Part shown: one piece after another, positions 12,331-24,246 of the stretch | How the letters are laid out: each line of letters begins with the position of its first letter | Position numbering within the stretch: the first letter of the stretch is position 1 | NCBI GenBank assembly: GCA_946699065.1 | Contig: CAMPDV010000285.1 | Span: forward strand, 62,001-126,000 | Reading direction: 5' to 3' | From: Loxodes magnus | Lineage: Eukaryota > Ciliophora > Karyorelictea > Loxodida > Loxodidae | Length of the DNA: 64,000 bases | The notes under the pieces: model-generated | What the model was told of the DNA's origin: nothing | Databases searched by the model: none | The model's input: only the letters and a program-made list of their open reading frames with translations | Position numbers and translations under genes: made by a program

Positions 12331-15300
12331 TCAGAAATCCGAATCAAAACTTTCATCATTTTCTATTTCGTCTAAATCTTCGCTGTCTTCAAAATCTTCA
12401 TAAATCTCTTTATCCTCATTAAATATTTTTAGTTTCGTAAAATTTATTTTTAAATTCACAAACTATTTTTTTTACTACTGACGCTAAAAATTTACCTTTA
12501 AGACTCTTAAATTTTTATAAATAGGATAAGGTGACTTCTCATTTACTGTAAATGTTTCATTCGTAATTTAGTTTTCACTTAAATCTAAAGTTTATAACCT
12601 TGTTGATTTTTATAATATTTAAACGATATCTTAATCATTTAAGTTTAATTTTTTTAGTTATAAGCAATTTAGTTATCTAATTGATACTATTTCATCTATT
12701 CAATTTTTATTAATTCCTAACTATCTTAGTTTTAAGCTTCGTAAATATTAACAATTTTATTTTATTGTTTGGAGAATTTCTACGCTGATTTAACTTAGTT
12801 TTTCAAGCTCTATATGCTTTAATATTTTACATTATTAAAAGATAAATATTAAAGTTTCGTTTTTTATTTGACTTAAGTCTATTAAACTGATTTGTTCATA
12901 CTTCTACCCGTAATTACCTATATCCTAAAGAGAAAAATTAGTAAGTTTGGCTAAACTTTTTAGTTTGAGCGATTAGATGCTATTTGCATTTTATAAAAGA
13001 ATCTACAAATCTTTATCACTAAAACGATCACACTTTTAAATACTAACTTCGCTAAGTTTAGTATATTTAACTGAAAAAAACTACTAAAATGCTTCTGATG
13101 TAAAATTATTTTTTAACTTTAAGCTTTAAATTTTAGGATTTCTAACTTTATCTAAAATTCTCTATGCAGATTCTCATTATTAAGAATCGATAACAGTTAA
13201 GTTAGGACATAAATAAGTAAACTCATAAGTTTCTTACTGATCATTGATACTAAGTTCTTAAATAAATTAACCTTTTTATCCTAAATATTATTTTATAGAC
13301 TCATTTTGAAGATTAAAACTATTAATTTTTATAACTTTTAGTTTATTTAAGTGAATACAATACTTAGTTAAAAATTACCCTTTTAGTTCTTAAGAATTTC
13401 ATTCTTCTGTTATATCATTTATTTCTAGTGATTCAAGATTTATTAAATATTCTAGAAAATATAAGTCATCATCTACAAACTATCCTTGTAGAAATAGTTT
13501 ATTTAGGCTTTAGTAAGGTAAAAATATTGGAATAATAAAAATTTAATAATAACTTGAGAGAGAAAACTCCGATAATTTATCCTTTTTTCCTTATTTCAAA
13601 TTAGTCCATTATCTTAATAAAATACTATAATAAAGTTTATTTTAGAATTAATCCGCTTATTATTAAGGCATATTATTCAAATCGATAACTAACTTTTTAA
13701 CATCTAAATTTTATATTTATTTTATGTACCAATTCATCTTTTTTTTAATTGTCTCTTCAGTACCGTAAAAATTTTTAATCTTTAAAAGTTAAAATTGATA
13801 GTTAAAGGAATAAAAGAAAATATTAGTTTATTATAAATTGCAAATGTCCTTTAAAGTAAGAAAATCAAATATATTATTAAGGATATTTTAACTTTATTTT
13901 ATGAGTAGCTATTAACTCTATTCTTCTTACTTTCTTAATAAGTTTTAATGCTTACAATTTAGTTTTTTTAAAAAGTCTTATTATTATATGAATATTTGCT
14001 TTTTATTTATATTCATTTTGAAATAAAAAGAATCAAAAAATCCTCCATCACTAAAACATAATCAAGATTGTTTTCCTAGGATTTGGCCATTATTTCAATC
14101 TCCTTTATAAATATCTCAATTTTTTCGTGATTATACTTCTTTTTCATTTGTTTTGTCTTATTTTTATTCTCTTTCATAAATTTTTTCATTCACATCAGAA
14201 TTAATTCCATTTTCTGGTCTCTATTCATTAACAAAGTATCCTTCATATTTATTGCCAATTTTTCATTTATATAATCCCTTACCATGTTCTTTACCTTTTA
14301 ATCATTCTCCTTCATAAATATCTCCATCGTAATAGTATATGATTCCTTTTCCATTTTGTTATCCTTTTTATCATTAGCCTTCATATTTTGTACCATCTTT
14401 TTACTTGAATAATCCGGTTCCATGCTATTCACCCTTTAATCAGCCTCCTTCATAAAGACCTCCATCGTTGAAATATATTATGCCTTTACCTTCTCTTAAT
14501 CCACCCACAAATGACCCATCATATTTCGTACCATCTTTCCACTAATATACTCCTTTCCCATGTTCTTTGTCTTCTAATCATTTTCCTTCATAAATATCTC
14601 CGTGTGAATGATACATCTTTCCTTTTCCATCTCTTTATCCATTTATAAATTAACCTTCGTATTTCGTACCATTTTTTCATTTGTATATTCCTTTTCCATG
14701 CATTTAACATCATTACCATTCTCCATAATAAGTATTTCCATTTGAAAATTAAATTTCTTATTTTTCTCCAACGAATTCTTTTCAAAATTCGTCGAGTTCC
14801 TTTTATCTCTTCCATGTGTAGTTACCTTTTCCATGTTAGTTGCCTTTTATTCATTCTCCTTCATAAATTTGCCCGTTATAAAAACAAATTTCTCCTTTTC
14901 CATCTCTTAGTCCATTTACAAATTAGCCTATACATTTCGTACCATCTTTTTACTTGAATATTCCTCTTCCATGCATTTTATTATTATATCATTGTCCTTT
15001 ATATTATGATCCGTTAGCATAAGTGTATTTTCCACTCCCTTACACTTTATTATTTTCGAATTCACCTTTATATTTTGCTCCATTTTTTCATTTATAAATT
15101 CCTTTTCCATGTTTTTAGTTATTTAATCATTTTCCTTCATAGCTATCTCCATTCTCATACATCATAATTCCTTATCCTGATCTTTAACCATTTTAAATCT
15201 GTCCAACATAATTTCTTGTATTTTTTCATCTTTATATTCCTTATGGTGATTATATAGAGTTTAAATCTTCGGCTTTAAGCTTTTATTCTATGATTTGCAT
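12331..15300 (-). CDS. MORN-repeat / F-box / leucine-rich-repeat fusion protein
   Basis: One continuous frame of 990 codons runs from ATG 15300 to TGA 12331-12333 without introns. Residues about 30-425 form roughly 15 MORN repeats (Y-x-G-x-W-x-x-G-x-x-H-G-K-G pattern), many of whose Trp are TGA. Residues about 470-505 look like an F-box (I-L-N-N-I-F-D-F-L-T-L-K-D-I). About 530-940 are LRRs of the AMN1/F-box type (for example L-Q-T-L-D-L-S-E-N-Q-I), with an acidic tail. MORN repeats usually bind membranes or scaffold; F-box/LRR proteins recruit substrates to SCF ligases. The TGA at 14062-14064 could be a stop, giving two genes (15300-14062 and 14016-12331). However, the frame is preserved and a MORN-like D-G-G-F-F follows it, so I favour Trp and one protein. 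An 18-nt intron near 12490 is possible. Confidence 0.75.
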
Positions 15301-15539
15301 TTTATAATTTAAATGTCAATCGCGAATTTAACCAAAAATATATCAGAATGAAAAAGACAGAATTAAACTAATAAAAGTTCTTCCTTTATCCTATTGAATT
15401 TTATCTATTTATTATTATTTAGCTTTTATTTTGCTCCTTTCTTTTTACTTTTTATTCAAATTTTAATATACTAATTATCTTTGAAGAAGGGAATTTAATA
15501 TATTAAGTTTATATCACCTAGAAAATTTTACTGCAAAAT

Positions 15540-15840
15540 TTTTAATTTTGTTGGAAAAATAGGGAGGAACAGTCCTCCAACTGACTTAAGATCTGGTATA
15601 TGGAAATATTCATAGGCGAAGAACCGAACAAGAATCTTGGTATGAGCCAAGAGAGAAGACAAAGACTAAAAAAGCGTCAAGTAACGTTATTGATGAAAAA
15701 TGCCAGATATTAAGGTCTTTTAGGTAGCATTCCGATAGCGCCCTATAGAAGGCAGAGGATGCTAGCACTGTTGAAGATTTCTGAAAAAAAATTTTTACTT
15801 TAAAATTCTTTATTAAAGAGCTGCACGCTTTTGTCAAAAA
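15540..15840 (+). mobile_element. Repeat-derived fragment
   Basis: A G+C-richer island in A+T-rich DNA. Its right end (AAAGAGCTGCACGC) resembles the complement of the terminal strings at 2838 and 63200 (GCAGCTCTTT). Protein-like in more than one frame. I take it as a broken end of the same repeat family. Confidence 0.3.
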
Positions 15841-16479
15841 TATATAATTAAAATACGTAATCTACTTAATTAATATTTCTAAATTACTACTTTAATTCTT
15901 ATATTGTGCGTAATCAGGAAAAGTGGATTAGTATTAAGTTATATAATCGCTGTATTTGCATCAAGTTATATTCTAAATTGCTGATTTTCAATTTAATACT
16001 GCTAATGCAAAAATAATCTGTTTAAAACTTAATAAGACTATTTTCATACCTAAAACTTGATAGATTTATCGAAGATTCAAAGATTTGCACTATTAAATAT
16101 ATTTTTAATTTTATATGGTCAAATAACACATAAAAATGCTAGCAATTTATTTAGATAGATTAGACTTAAATATTATTATATTAAGCATTTTTAATTTTAA
16201 ATACTTTCTATTTTAAAATAGTTTGAATAATAATTATTTTAATAGTAAAGCACTCTTTTATATTAATAGGGCTTCTTTTTTTCTTTCATTTCTTTATTTT
16301 TTAACTTTTTTAAGTTTTTTAGTTGCTATTTTTATTTTTTAATAGTAGTTGATTTAATAATAGGCGTTAATGTAATAATATAATATATTATATCATTTTA
16401 GAATATTTTTTCAATATTTTTTTTCCTTTAATTCGTTTATCTAACTTTAAAAATAAGAAATTTGAATAAATTAGATAGT

Positions 16480-16960
16480 TTAGACTCTCCAGAGGTATCT
16501 TTTTACGTCTTTATCTACATTGGAGAATTTTTTTACTCTGGGAATGCTCCGATGAACAATTTTGTCGTCGGTATGCTTATACGGAAGTTCTTGATTTCAC
16601 ATCTCGTCGGGCCCAGCTCATCCTAAATAGGCTACTATTAGTCAGAGTAATTCTCATTCTCTATTAAGTTTTAATATTTCTCTGAACATTCTTCTCAATG
16701 TGGTTGGACTGCGAAGAAGGACAAAGTGATCCAAAAAGTCTGTTAATCAGATCCAATACACTTGGCTGGTCTGAATTTACAGGAGTATATTAACAATTCC
16801 ATACTTCCCCTAGTCCTTTTGATATTCTCCATATGTTGATTGGAGAATTACAGCACCTCAAGAAGTTCAAAAATCCTTCCTCTAAGCTTGGCTTGCTCTC
16901 AAATCCTTTCAAATTACAATAGTGAATACCTTACAGGCCCTGCACCAAATATACATCTTT
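16480..16960 (-). mobile_element. G+C-rich coding relic, class unknown
   Basis: About 480 bp with markedly higher G+C. The minus strand reads as a protein-like sequence with D-L-I-N-R-L-F-G-S-L near 16750 and a basic stretch toward 16560. It could be a retroelement fragment; nothing diagnostic such as a reverse transcriptase or integrase motif is visible. A structured RNA was considered but not supported. Confidence 0.25.
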
Positions 16961-17479
16961 AACAGATTTTTTAATTATAGTTTTGAAATAAATTTAGAAC
17001 CATTACAACGATCAGCTATTTATATCTTACTAAATTTATTAAAGTTACAAATCTTTTTTCATTTTGCGAGTAGAAATAAACCAGAGACTTTTAAAGTATG
17101 AATATATATAAGAAAATATGTAAAAAAGAAATAAATTGATTATTATGTGATCATCTTACTCAATCATGCAATTTGTCCTTTTAGTCTAAATTTACATTGT
17201 TATTATTTCGTTTATCTCTCAGAGAATTTAAAGATATAGTCCATTTCTATTATGATTTTGGCGAATATTTTTTGCAGTTCCTAAGCGAAATTTAAAGGTT
17301 TGATTGTAAATCATCAAAAAGTTAACTTACATTTTTTTATGTTGATATATCTTTAAACGAACTATAAAAAAAGAGGCTTATTTAATTTCATACTTAAGTA
17401 AATTTATCAAGATTCAATTAAATAAATAAGTCAGAAAAGCAACCTAAAGTAATTAAAGTATATATTAGTCTGAAACTTA

Positions 17480-18640
17480 TCGAAAATGATTTCAGCAAAT
17501 TTTAAAAAATTAAAATATGGTTATGTTATAATAAAGAATAGATTGAAGAGAGAAAATTGAATTAAAGCAAAATAATTTCGGCGATCCTTTTGAGAAATTT
17601 TTCGTTTAATAAAAGTGAAAAAATATCGAAGGTTGAAAACAAATTAACTTTGGTAATTGAATCTATTCTTTGCGATCTAAAAGGTAAAATTTGTTAATTA
17701 AATGAAGGGATTGAAAAGCTAGAGTGAACTGCTAAAATTTAAAAGAAAAGTTGATTATCAAAAAAATTTTAATTTCTATAAAATAACAATATTGATTGCT
17801 AGAATCAACTTAAGGTAGTAAATAAGTGATTTAATCTCCTTAATTAAATTTAATCGAATATTGATTTAAACAGTTTCTTATGCAAGAATGTATTAGAAAT
17901 TCTTAATTAAAATGAACATAGAAGGAGCAGAGAAATAGAACTAAAATAATCTGGAAGTTGATATACTAAAAGGAAGAATAACTAGATTTAAGTACTTAAA
18001 GTTACAGGGGAAAAATGGTGTTATTGTGATTCTACCTATTAAAGTTAATAGTTGTAAGATGTTTTGAAGTAGGAAGAATATAAAAGGATAAGAGTTATTA
18101 ATTACTTTAACAAGTTTATATTAAAAGAGCAAATAATGTTGATGCACATATTTTCGACAAGTTGCTAATTCTACGCAATACTAGATGAAAAACCAAGAAA
18201 ACTATAAAGAGGTAGAATTGGAATATAAATTGAGAGTTGAGAGATTTCAAACATTTCTTGATTTTTATATATTATTACAGCAAAATTGGCTATTGCTGTC
18301 ATTAATTTGAAAGATATACAACACAAAAAAAATATTATGATAATTAATATTTTCAATGATAAAAAACGTTTTTTAAATGAAAATGAAAAAGCTTCACAAA
18401 AAATTGGCAACGAAATACTCAGAGATAAGCTAGAAAAGAGAGCTGGGATATTTGCTATCATTCAAGACAAAAGGCTGTATGAAAATAAAGATAATATTTC
18501 AATAATCGAGATAGACAGGTAAACTGTATATGATAATATGAGAAAATGAAATAACTTCTTAGCGAATAGGTGAGTTATAAAAAATTTCAGAAATAGTAAG
18601 ATACAGATGAATAAATTAATAAATAGCTAACATATTTATG
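17480..18640 (+). mobile_element. Possible repeat-family ORF relic
   Basis: Two better stretches of plus-strand protein-like sequence: about 17570-17760 (helical, V-E-N-K-L-T-L-V-I-E-S-I) and 18270-18525 (N-L-K-D-I-Q-H-K-K-N-I through a Lys/Glu-rich helix ending E-I-D-R). They are in different frames and match no family I know. Placement among other relics suggests the same origin; a decayed host gene is also possible. Confidence 0.25.
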
Positions 18641-19369
18641 TAAGCAAGTTTTTCAAAAAAAAAGTTGTAACAGAATTAAAATTGCATCATTGATCTTAGT
18701 CAAAACTTATCTGAGGAAGTTTTAGCAATACTGAAGTAATTAAGATTGATATTGTAACCAATTATGAAATGTATTAACTTTGAAATTTAAAATATTTTAA
18801 AATAATATTGACAAAACTCAAAACTAATTCTTAAAATAAAAGCAAGACAACTTTTAAAAATAAACTAATTTTTCTATTCTGTCCAGCAACTATAAAATCG
18901 CAATTTTAACTTAAAATTCTCAAAGGTAAGAGAATCAAATATTTTTGGAAGCAGTAAACAGGCTGAATAAATAAAATTAGAGCCTACTGAAAACGAGTAA
19001 GAATGATTTCCAGAAAGATGCAAGATTAGAAATCATCCGGTTAAAAAATAGATGAAGATTCTAATCATTATAAAAATTATGATAAAAAATACTAATTAAT
19101 TAATGTGATGTCACCGTTAATAGGTATGGCAAGAATTAAGTTTCAAAAAACTAAAAGTGTTCTCTTGATAATAATTATTCATTGGAATTCTTGAGAAAAA
19201 CAGTTTCCAAATAGAAGTTTCATGTATATTCTAAATTCTTGAATCTTGATTTAAAATAGCATTCTTTGAAAATAGATACCAAAATAGTAAATCAAAAATA
19301 ATGAGATTTCTCTGTATCTTTTTTCTTTATCTTCAACCTGCTACATTTTACATATGGAAAGGCATAGAT

Positions 19370-20820
19370 ACGAACTGGAACCTGGAGCCTTCGACTAAGA
19401 GTCAACAGTCAGTCGAACCATAACTCTAGTTAGAACCATTGAATAAGTTAAGCATCTCTCTTTTGGCCCTTTCAACCTTATCCGTGATGACATCCAGATT
19501 GAAATTTCTACCGATAGTGATCGTCGTCCATATTTTTTTATAAAACATAACATAATTTATTATAGTGGCTTCACCATTATTTGGTTTACCACTTATTAGT
19601 TTGTTAGTTTATGTTTAAAATAAGCCTTAAATTCAAATTTGCTTGGATCTTCACTGTCACGTTTCTTGATAATTTTAAGATTATTCTCCTTGATTTTTTT
19701 CGATAGGTCGAATCCCAGCCATTTTCTGTTTAAATCATTTATTACCTTTTAAATATAAGAAGCTTCTTTCTTTAGTTGGAGTATTTTTTTCAGATAAAAT
19801 AAGCCATCACTTGTTCAGTATATTATAAATATACCCTGTCATTTATTTTATTTTATTTTATTCTCTTTTATAATAATAATAGTAATAAAATTAAGTTTAG
19901 CAATCTTGGAGGAATTTCACCTCTTCCTGCCGATAGCCGGATTGCTCCGTGATTATATAAAAATGTTTAAAAATTTGATTTCCTCTCTCTCTCACTTGGT
20001 CATATTATTTTCAGTTTCATCTTCCATTCTGTTCTGATTTCTTTTTGTAGATCTTTACAAGATCATTCATATAAAGTCTTTCTCTATCTCTTCTCTATTA
20101 CAGTTGATGTTTTTTCCTTTATTGCGCTTGTAGTTTTCTTTGCTTTGTTAATTATTAATTCTTGAAACTTAGGAATTTCTTGCATCTTCTTCATAAATGT
20201 TCTCCCAAATGGCAATAATAACATCTTTTCTGAATTCTTTTAGGTTTTCTTGTTTCTTCCTTCTCAATCACCATTGGATCACTTCTTTGCTCATTTTACT
20301 CTATTTATTGTTGCAGTTTCTCTTATATTTTTTCAAGTCCATTGTCCAGTTCTGTCTGTTTCTGAAGCTAATTTTGGGTCTAGCTACTCTGATCTTGTGA
20401 TATGTACCAAAAAGCGATTAGTTCTCTTTCCTAGGATATGAGTCTTGATTCTATTCCTTCTGCTAGGTTAAACTGTTGAATTAGCTTCTCATTGTCCTTC
20501 TTTAGCTTCTTGATCTCTTTCTGGAGATTTAGTACCACTTTGATGAGCTATTCCATGTTCATCTGGCCAGAAGGATTAATTCTGATATCTCCTGGTGCAA
20601 AGCAGACTTCGTCTGCTTTCTGAGTTTCTCCTGAGACGTTGGGGTGATTGCATGGATGATTTCTTAGATTACTTATGTTCTTATTGGACCTATGTTCCGG
20701 ATTATTAAGAAAAAAGGTTAGGGCTAAGTAAAAGAAGACTGGCTGAGAGTGGTTTCTAGTTTTCTCTCCTTTTGAAGGTGGTGTAGAAACCTTTTAAGAA
20801 GCCTTCCATTTTTTTATTCT
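19370..20820 (-). mobile_element. Retroelement-like element, broken copy with ORF and 3' block
   Basis: On the minus strand this is homologous to the right-hand element of the window: the start (M-E-G-F-L-K-G-F-Y-T-T-F versus M-E-G-L-K-K-D-F-Y-T-T-S) and the coiled-coil start (G-Q-M-N-M-E-Q-L-I-K-V-V-L versus G-Q-M-S-V-E-Q-L-I-K-V-V-L) match. The C-terminal motif P-N-N-G-E-A-T-I-I-N-Y lies near 19590, and the 3' block (R-D-A-Q-L-I-x-x-F-x-L-x-L-W) at 19530-19400. Coiled-coil first ORFs of this kind occur in LINEs; the class stays open because no polymerase is seen. The copy has several breaks. Confidence 0.5.
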
Positions 20821-20829
20821 CTTTTATTT

Positions 20830-22295
20830 TTATTAAAATTGGTAACAGTTTCTAACTTTTAAATTCCCTCACCCTTTGTTATGTTTGCAAAATTCTACCT
20901 TAAATTTGTTGCATTTGTGGATTTAGAGCTAATTTCTATTTAGTGCTGAATTTTGCGATTTAAGAATTTCCATAAAGCCTAATAATTAATTAGTTCGTTG
21001 ATAAAGATCTTTAATAGCTTTAGTTTATTCTCTATTCTTTATCTAAAAAAGGTAGATATCATTTTCACACTCTCTAAGTATTATTAGGTTTTATTGGAGA
21101 AGTCTGTTATTTCTGTGTTGCCATTATATTTATATATAATATAATAATTCAGGGAAATAAAGACATAATTTAATTTCAAGTTAATAATGAAAATAGTTAG
21201 TCAATATTCTCCATTTGTAAAAGCACATAGAACTAAAAAGGTTAACATAACTAAGCATGCAACTTAAGAAATATAATTATGGCTGTTTAGATTATCTTAT
21301 TGGATAGGTAGCTTAAAAAATATTTTTATGCTGATTGCTAAATCACCTTTCACTTTTCCTTGGTTATATGCGTAAATAAAATTTAGTAATATATTTATTT
21401 AATCTACCATGAAATGCTAAAAGGCAACTTTATAAAATGCCAATATTTTCATTAATATAATATGACTATTAGTCTAAGGCATTTATACATACTTACAAGT
21501 TAATTTAAAAAATAGAGTGAGCTAAATAACTTTATAATTTTAGCGAAAAATTCTTAAATAAGTGATGATTATTTTAGATTGATTTTTGAATAAAATGCTA
21601 GTTCTCAATAGATTTAAATATACTATTAATCAAAACTTTATAGATTATTTCATTTTTCTTTAATGCCAATAATTTGAAAATATTACGATTTAATCTTCTA
21701 TCCTCTAAGCACAATCAACGACTTCGAATTTTTCCTACTTTTTCTATTCCTTAAAGAATATATTTCTTCATGTATTTATCTTATTAATTTTATATGTTTC
21801 ATTAGTGAAATGACTATATTGTTATCTACCTCTACTAATATTATATTATAATAATATTTACCTCAATGAGAAGAGTTTAGCTAATTAAATTTTAAAACAA
21901 CAAAATTTAGAAATTTATATTTCGTAAATGCACTGAATTCTTAATTTTAGAGCTTGACTAATTTTAAATTTCAAATTAAAACGAGACAAATAATTTAATT
22001 AGATCTCTTTATTTTTATTCCTTTAGTTAAGATAAAAATTTTATTGCTAAAACTGATTTGTTTTAGCCTTAATCCACTCTTAGAAATATTTGTTTAAAAG
22101 ATAAAAAGTGATTATTTATCTAATATCTAGATGCTATAGAATAATATAAAATATTTAACTTTTTTCAGAGCTATGCAATTATCCAGAAATCATTTCTTAT
22201 TATACTCTATATCAGACTAGCACTGATTTTTCTTTATATTTAACGGTTAAGTTCTAGACTTTTGAAATTCTAAAGATTGTGTTTATTAAAAGATA
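20830..22295. other. A+T-rich intergenic region
   Basis: No domain, RNA gene or tandem repeat is apparent. The first hundred bases may be the 5' leader of the element at 19370-20820. Confidence 0.45.
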
Positions 22296-23836
22296 TCATT
22301 TAATTATTGGTAAGCTCTTCTAACTAAATGTTTGTTTACAGAGATATAAATAACTAAGACTTAGAACAATTAAGGTATTAAAGCTTAATTTAATTTTGGA
22401 AACCTTTACTTTATATTTATCTACTTTTGCACCAAGGGATGTACTTTCCCTACTAGTAACTTTATAATTTTCTTTATTTGTATTAAATTAAATTTTATAT
22501 TAAGGGGAATTTAGATGGTGACTTTAATGATAGTTGGAGTAATTAAATAAGTGAAATGCTTAATTTTTAGCTTAAAATTATATCTTAAAATCCATTAACT
22601 ATTTGATTCATTTTTAGAGCAAAAACTATTAAGATTCTTATATTCTGAGCAAAGTAGGATAAAAGAGATTCAATAGTAGCTGCTTTTCTATGAATTAGTG
22701 GTAGTTATAATACTTAATAAAGAAATATTAATTAAATGTGCTATTTAGAATTAAGTTATTTAAGTCCTGCTTATATAACAAATAATCGTTGAATGATAAA
22801 GATAATAGTATGACTATAGACTTTATATTTTATTTAAAGAGACTATCAAACTTAAATTTGCTATCGTTTTATACTTAATAGACTATAATCCTTAAAATAA
22901 GCTGGTTTTATAAGGACTTTAATATCTTGCTTCCTTATAGATCTTTTAAGATCTAAAAATAAGCATTTGGTTATTTATTTCAGATATAGCTTTAAATATC
23001 CTTTGCTATTAAAATGGTTAAAGCTGTTGCTATAAGCATTAAGTGAATATAGTAGTTATCTATACTCTAATTTGTAAAGTATTTATCATTACCTCTCCAA
23101 ATAATGACTCTAAATCATGCTAATTAAGCTAGGCATTTATTAAGAGAGACTTTAAGATACTAAATGAATGTTCAAAGTAAGAGAATCAGAAAATGAACTG
23201 TAATCAAAATTTATGACTAAGTACTTAGCATAGCTTTTAGAAATATCCTTATCCCTTTAATCAAAGCATAATGCTTCTAGTCAAAAAGGTAAATACGATG
23301 TTCTAAATTTCTAGGAAAAGTATATAGAACTGAGAGTCTTCTTCTTATAATACCTTAAACTAAATAGATTAATTAACTCTAATTTTAATTCTATACTTGT
23401 AAGTGGTTTTAGTAGCAAAAGCCAATTTAGAACCTTAATCTGCTTTTACTAAATAAATACCTAAAATAAGGATAATTAATACTAGCATTTCTTGATAATA
23501 ATAAAGCACTAAGCTTACTATTATCTAACAAGCTTAATAGCTATATAATAAATATATCTGGTATAGTCTAATTAAGTAGGTTTAAAGTTACCAATTTATT
23601 AACTATAATCATAAGATTATAAGACTTAGGAAATAGAAGCTATAGAGAGATTAATTAGTGAAAAAGTCTGAACTAGTTTATAGTTTATTTTAGTGTAGAT
23701 AATTAAATAGATTGTAGGATTTAAATAGTTGCAATAGTCATTAGCTACTAGCCTGCTTTAAATGTAATCACTAAAATTTGGTTTAATAAAAGGTAAGAAA
23801 AGTATTTAATTTTGGGAAATGAAAGAGTCTGCTCAT
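22296..23836 (-). CDS. Probable leucine-rich-repeat protein
   Basis: The minus strand from a candidate ATG at 23836 to a TGA at 22296 reads as a Leu/Ile/Asn/Gln-rich protein with LRR-like segments, for example D-L-N-N-L-I-L-N-S-T near 22720 and K-I-K-L-S-F-N-T-L-I-V-L-S-L-S near 22360. The length is not a multiple of three, so small introns or frame breaks must exist; I could not place them. An F-box at the start is possible but unclear. It is divergent from the RBR gene at 24247. Could be related to the other F-box/LRR genes here. Confidence 0.4.
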
Positions 23837-24246
23837 TTTCTGATGAGGAATGAATATTCCTACCTTAAGCCAAAGCTTAAAAAATACAGCAAGCTTATTT
23901 AAACTGATGCCACAGAGAATTTATATATTCCTAAAGTTTTTTTAAGATATAAATACGAAATAACAGCAAAGCTAAACTAATGAACTCCCAAAATTATGCT
24001 AAGAAAACATTATCAAAAGCAATCCCTGTATTCCAAACCGGTAAAGCTTCTAAGATTTATGAATGAAACTAAATTAAATAACTTCATCATTATTAATTCC
24101 CTTTTATCAGAAAAAAGGATAAGTAGACTAAATTAAAATAGCCTTAAATCTAATTAGATTATAATTATTCATAAATAGAGTAAATAACTTGCTATATTTC
24201 TATTGAATTATAGCTTTAATTTAGTTAAAGGGTTTACTTATATAAT

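Noticed and set aside
14588-15110. Short minus-strand standard-code ORFs (Trp/Arg/Lys-rich)
   Set aside because: They are out-of-frame fragments of the MORN repeats, which are clear once TGA is read as Trp.
16480-16960. Structured non-coding RNA or rRNA fragment because of higher G+C
   Set aside because: No rRNA-like or cloverleaf pattern is seen; the stretch reads as protein on the minus strand.
18171-18461. Minus-strand hydrophobic 96-codon frame
   Set aside because: The plus strand of the same stretch gives a more protein-like charged sequence; the minus frame looks like its shadow.
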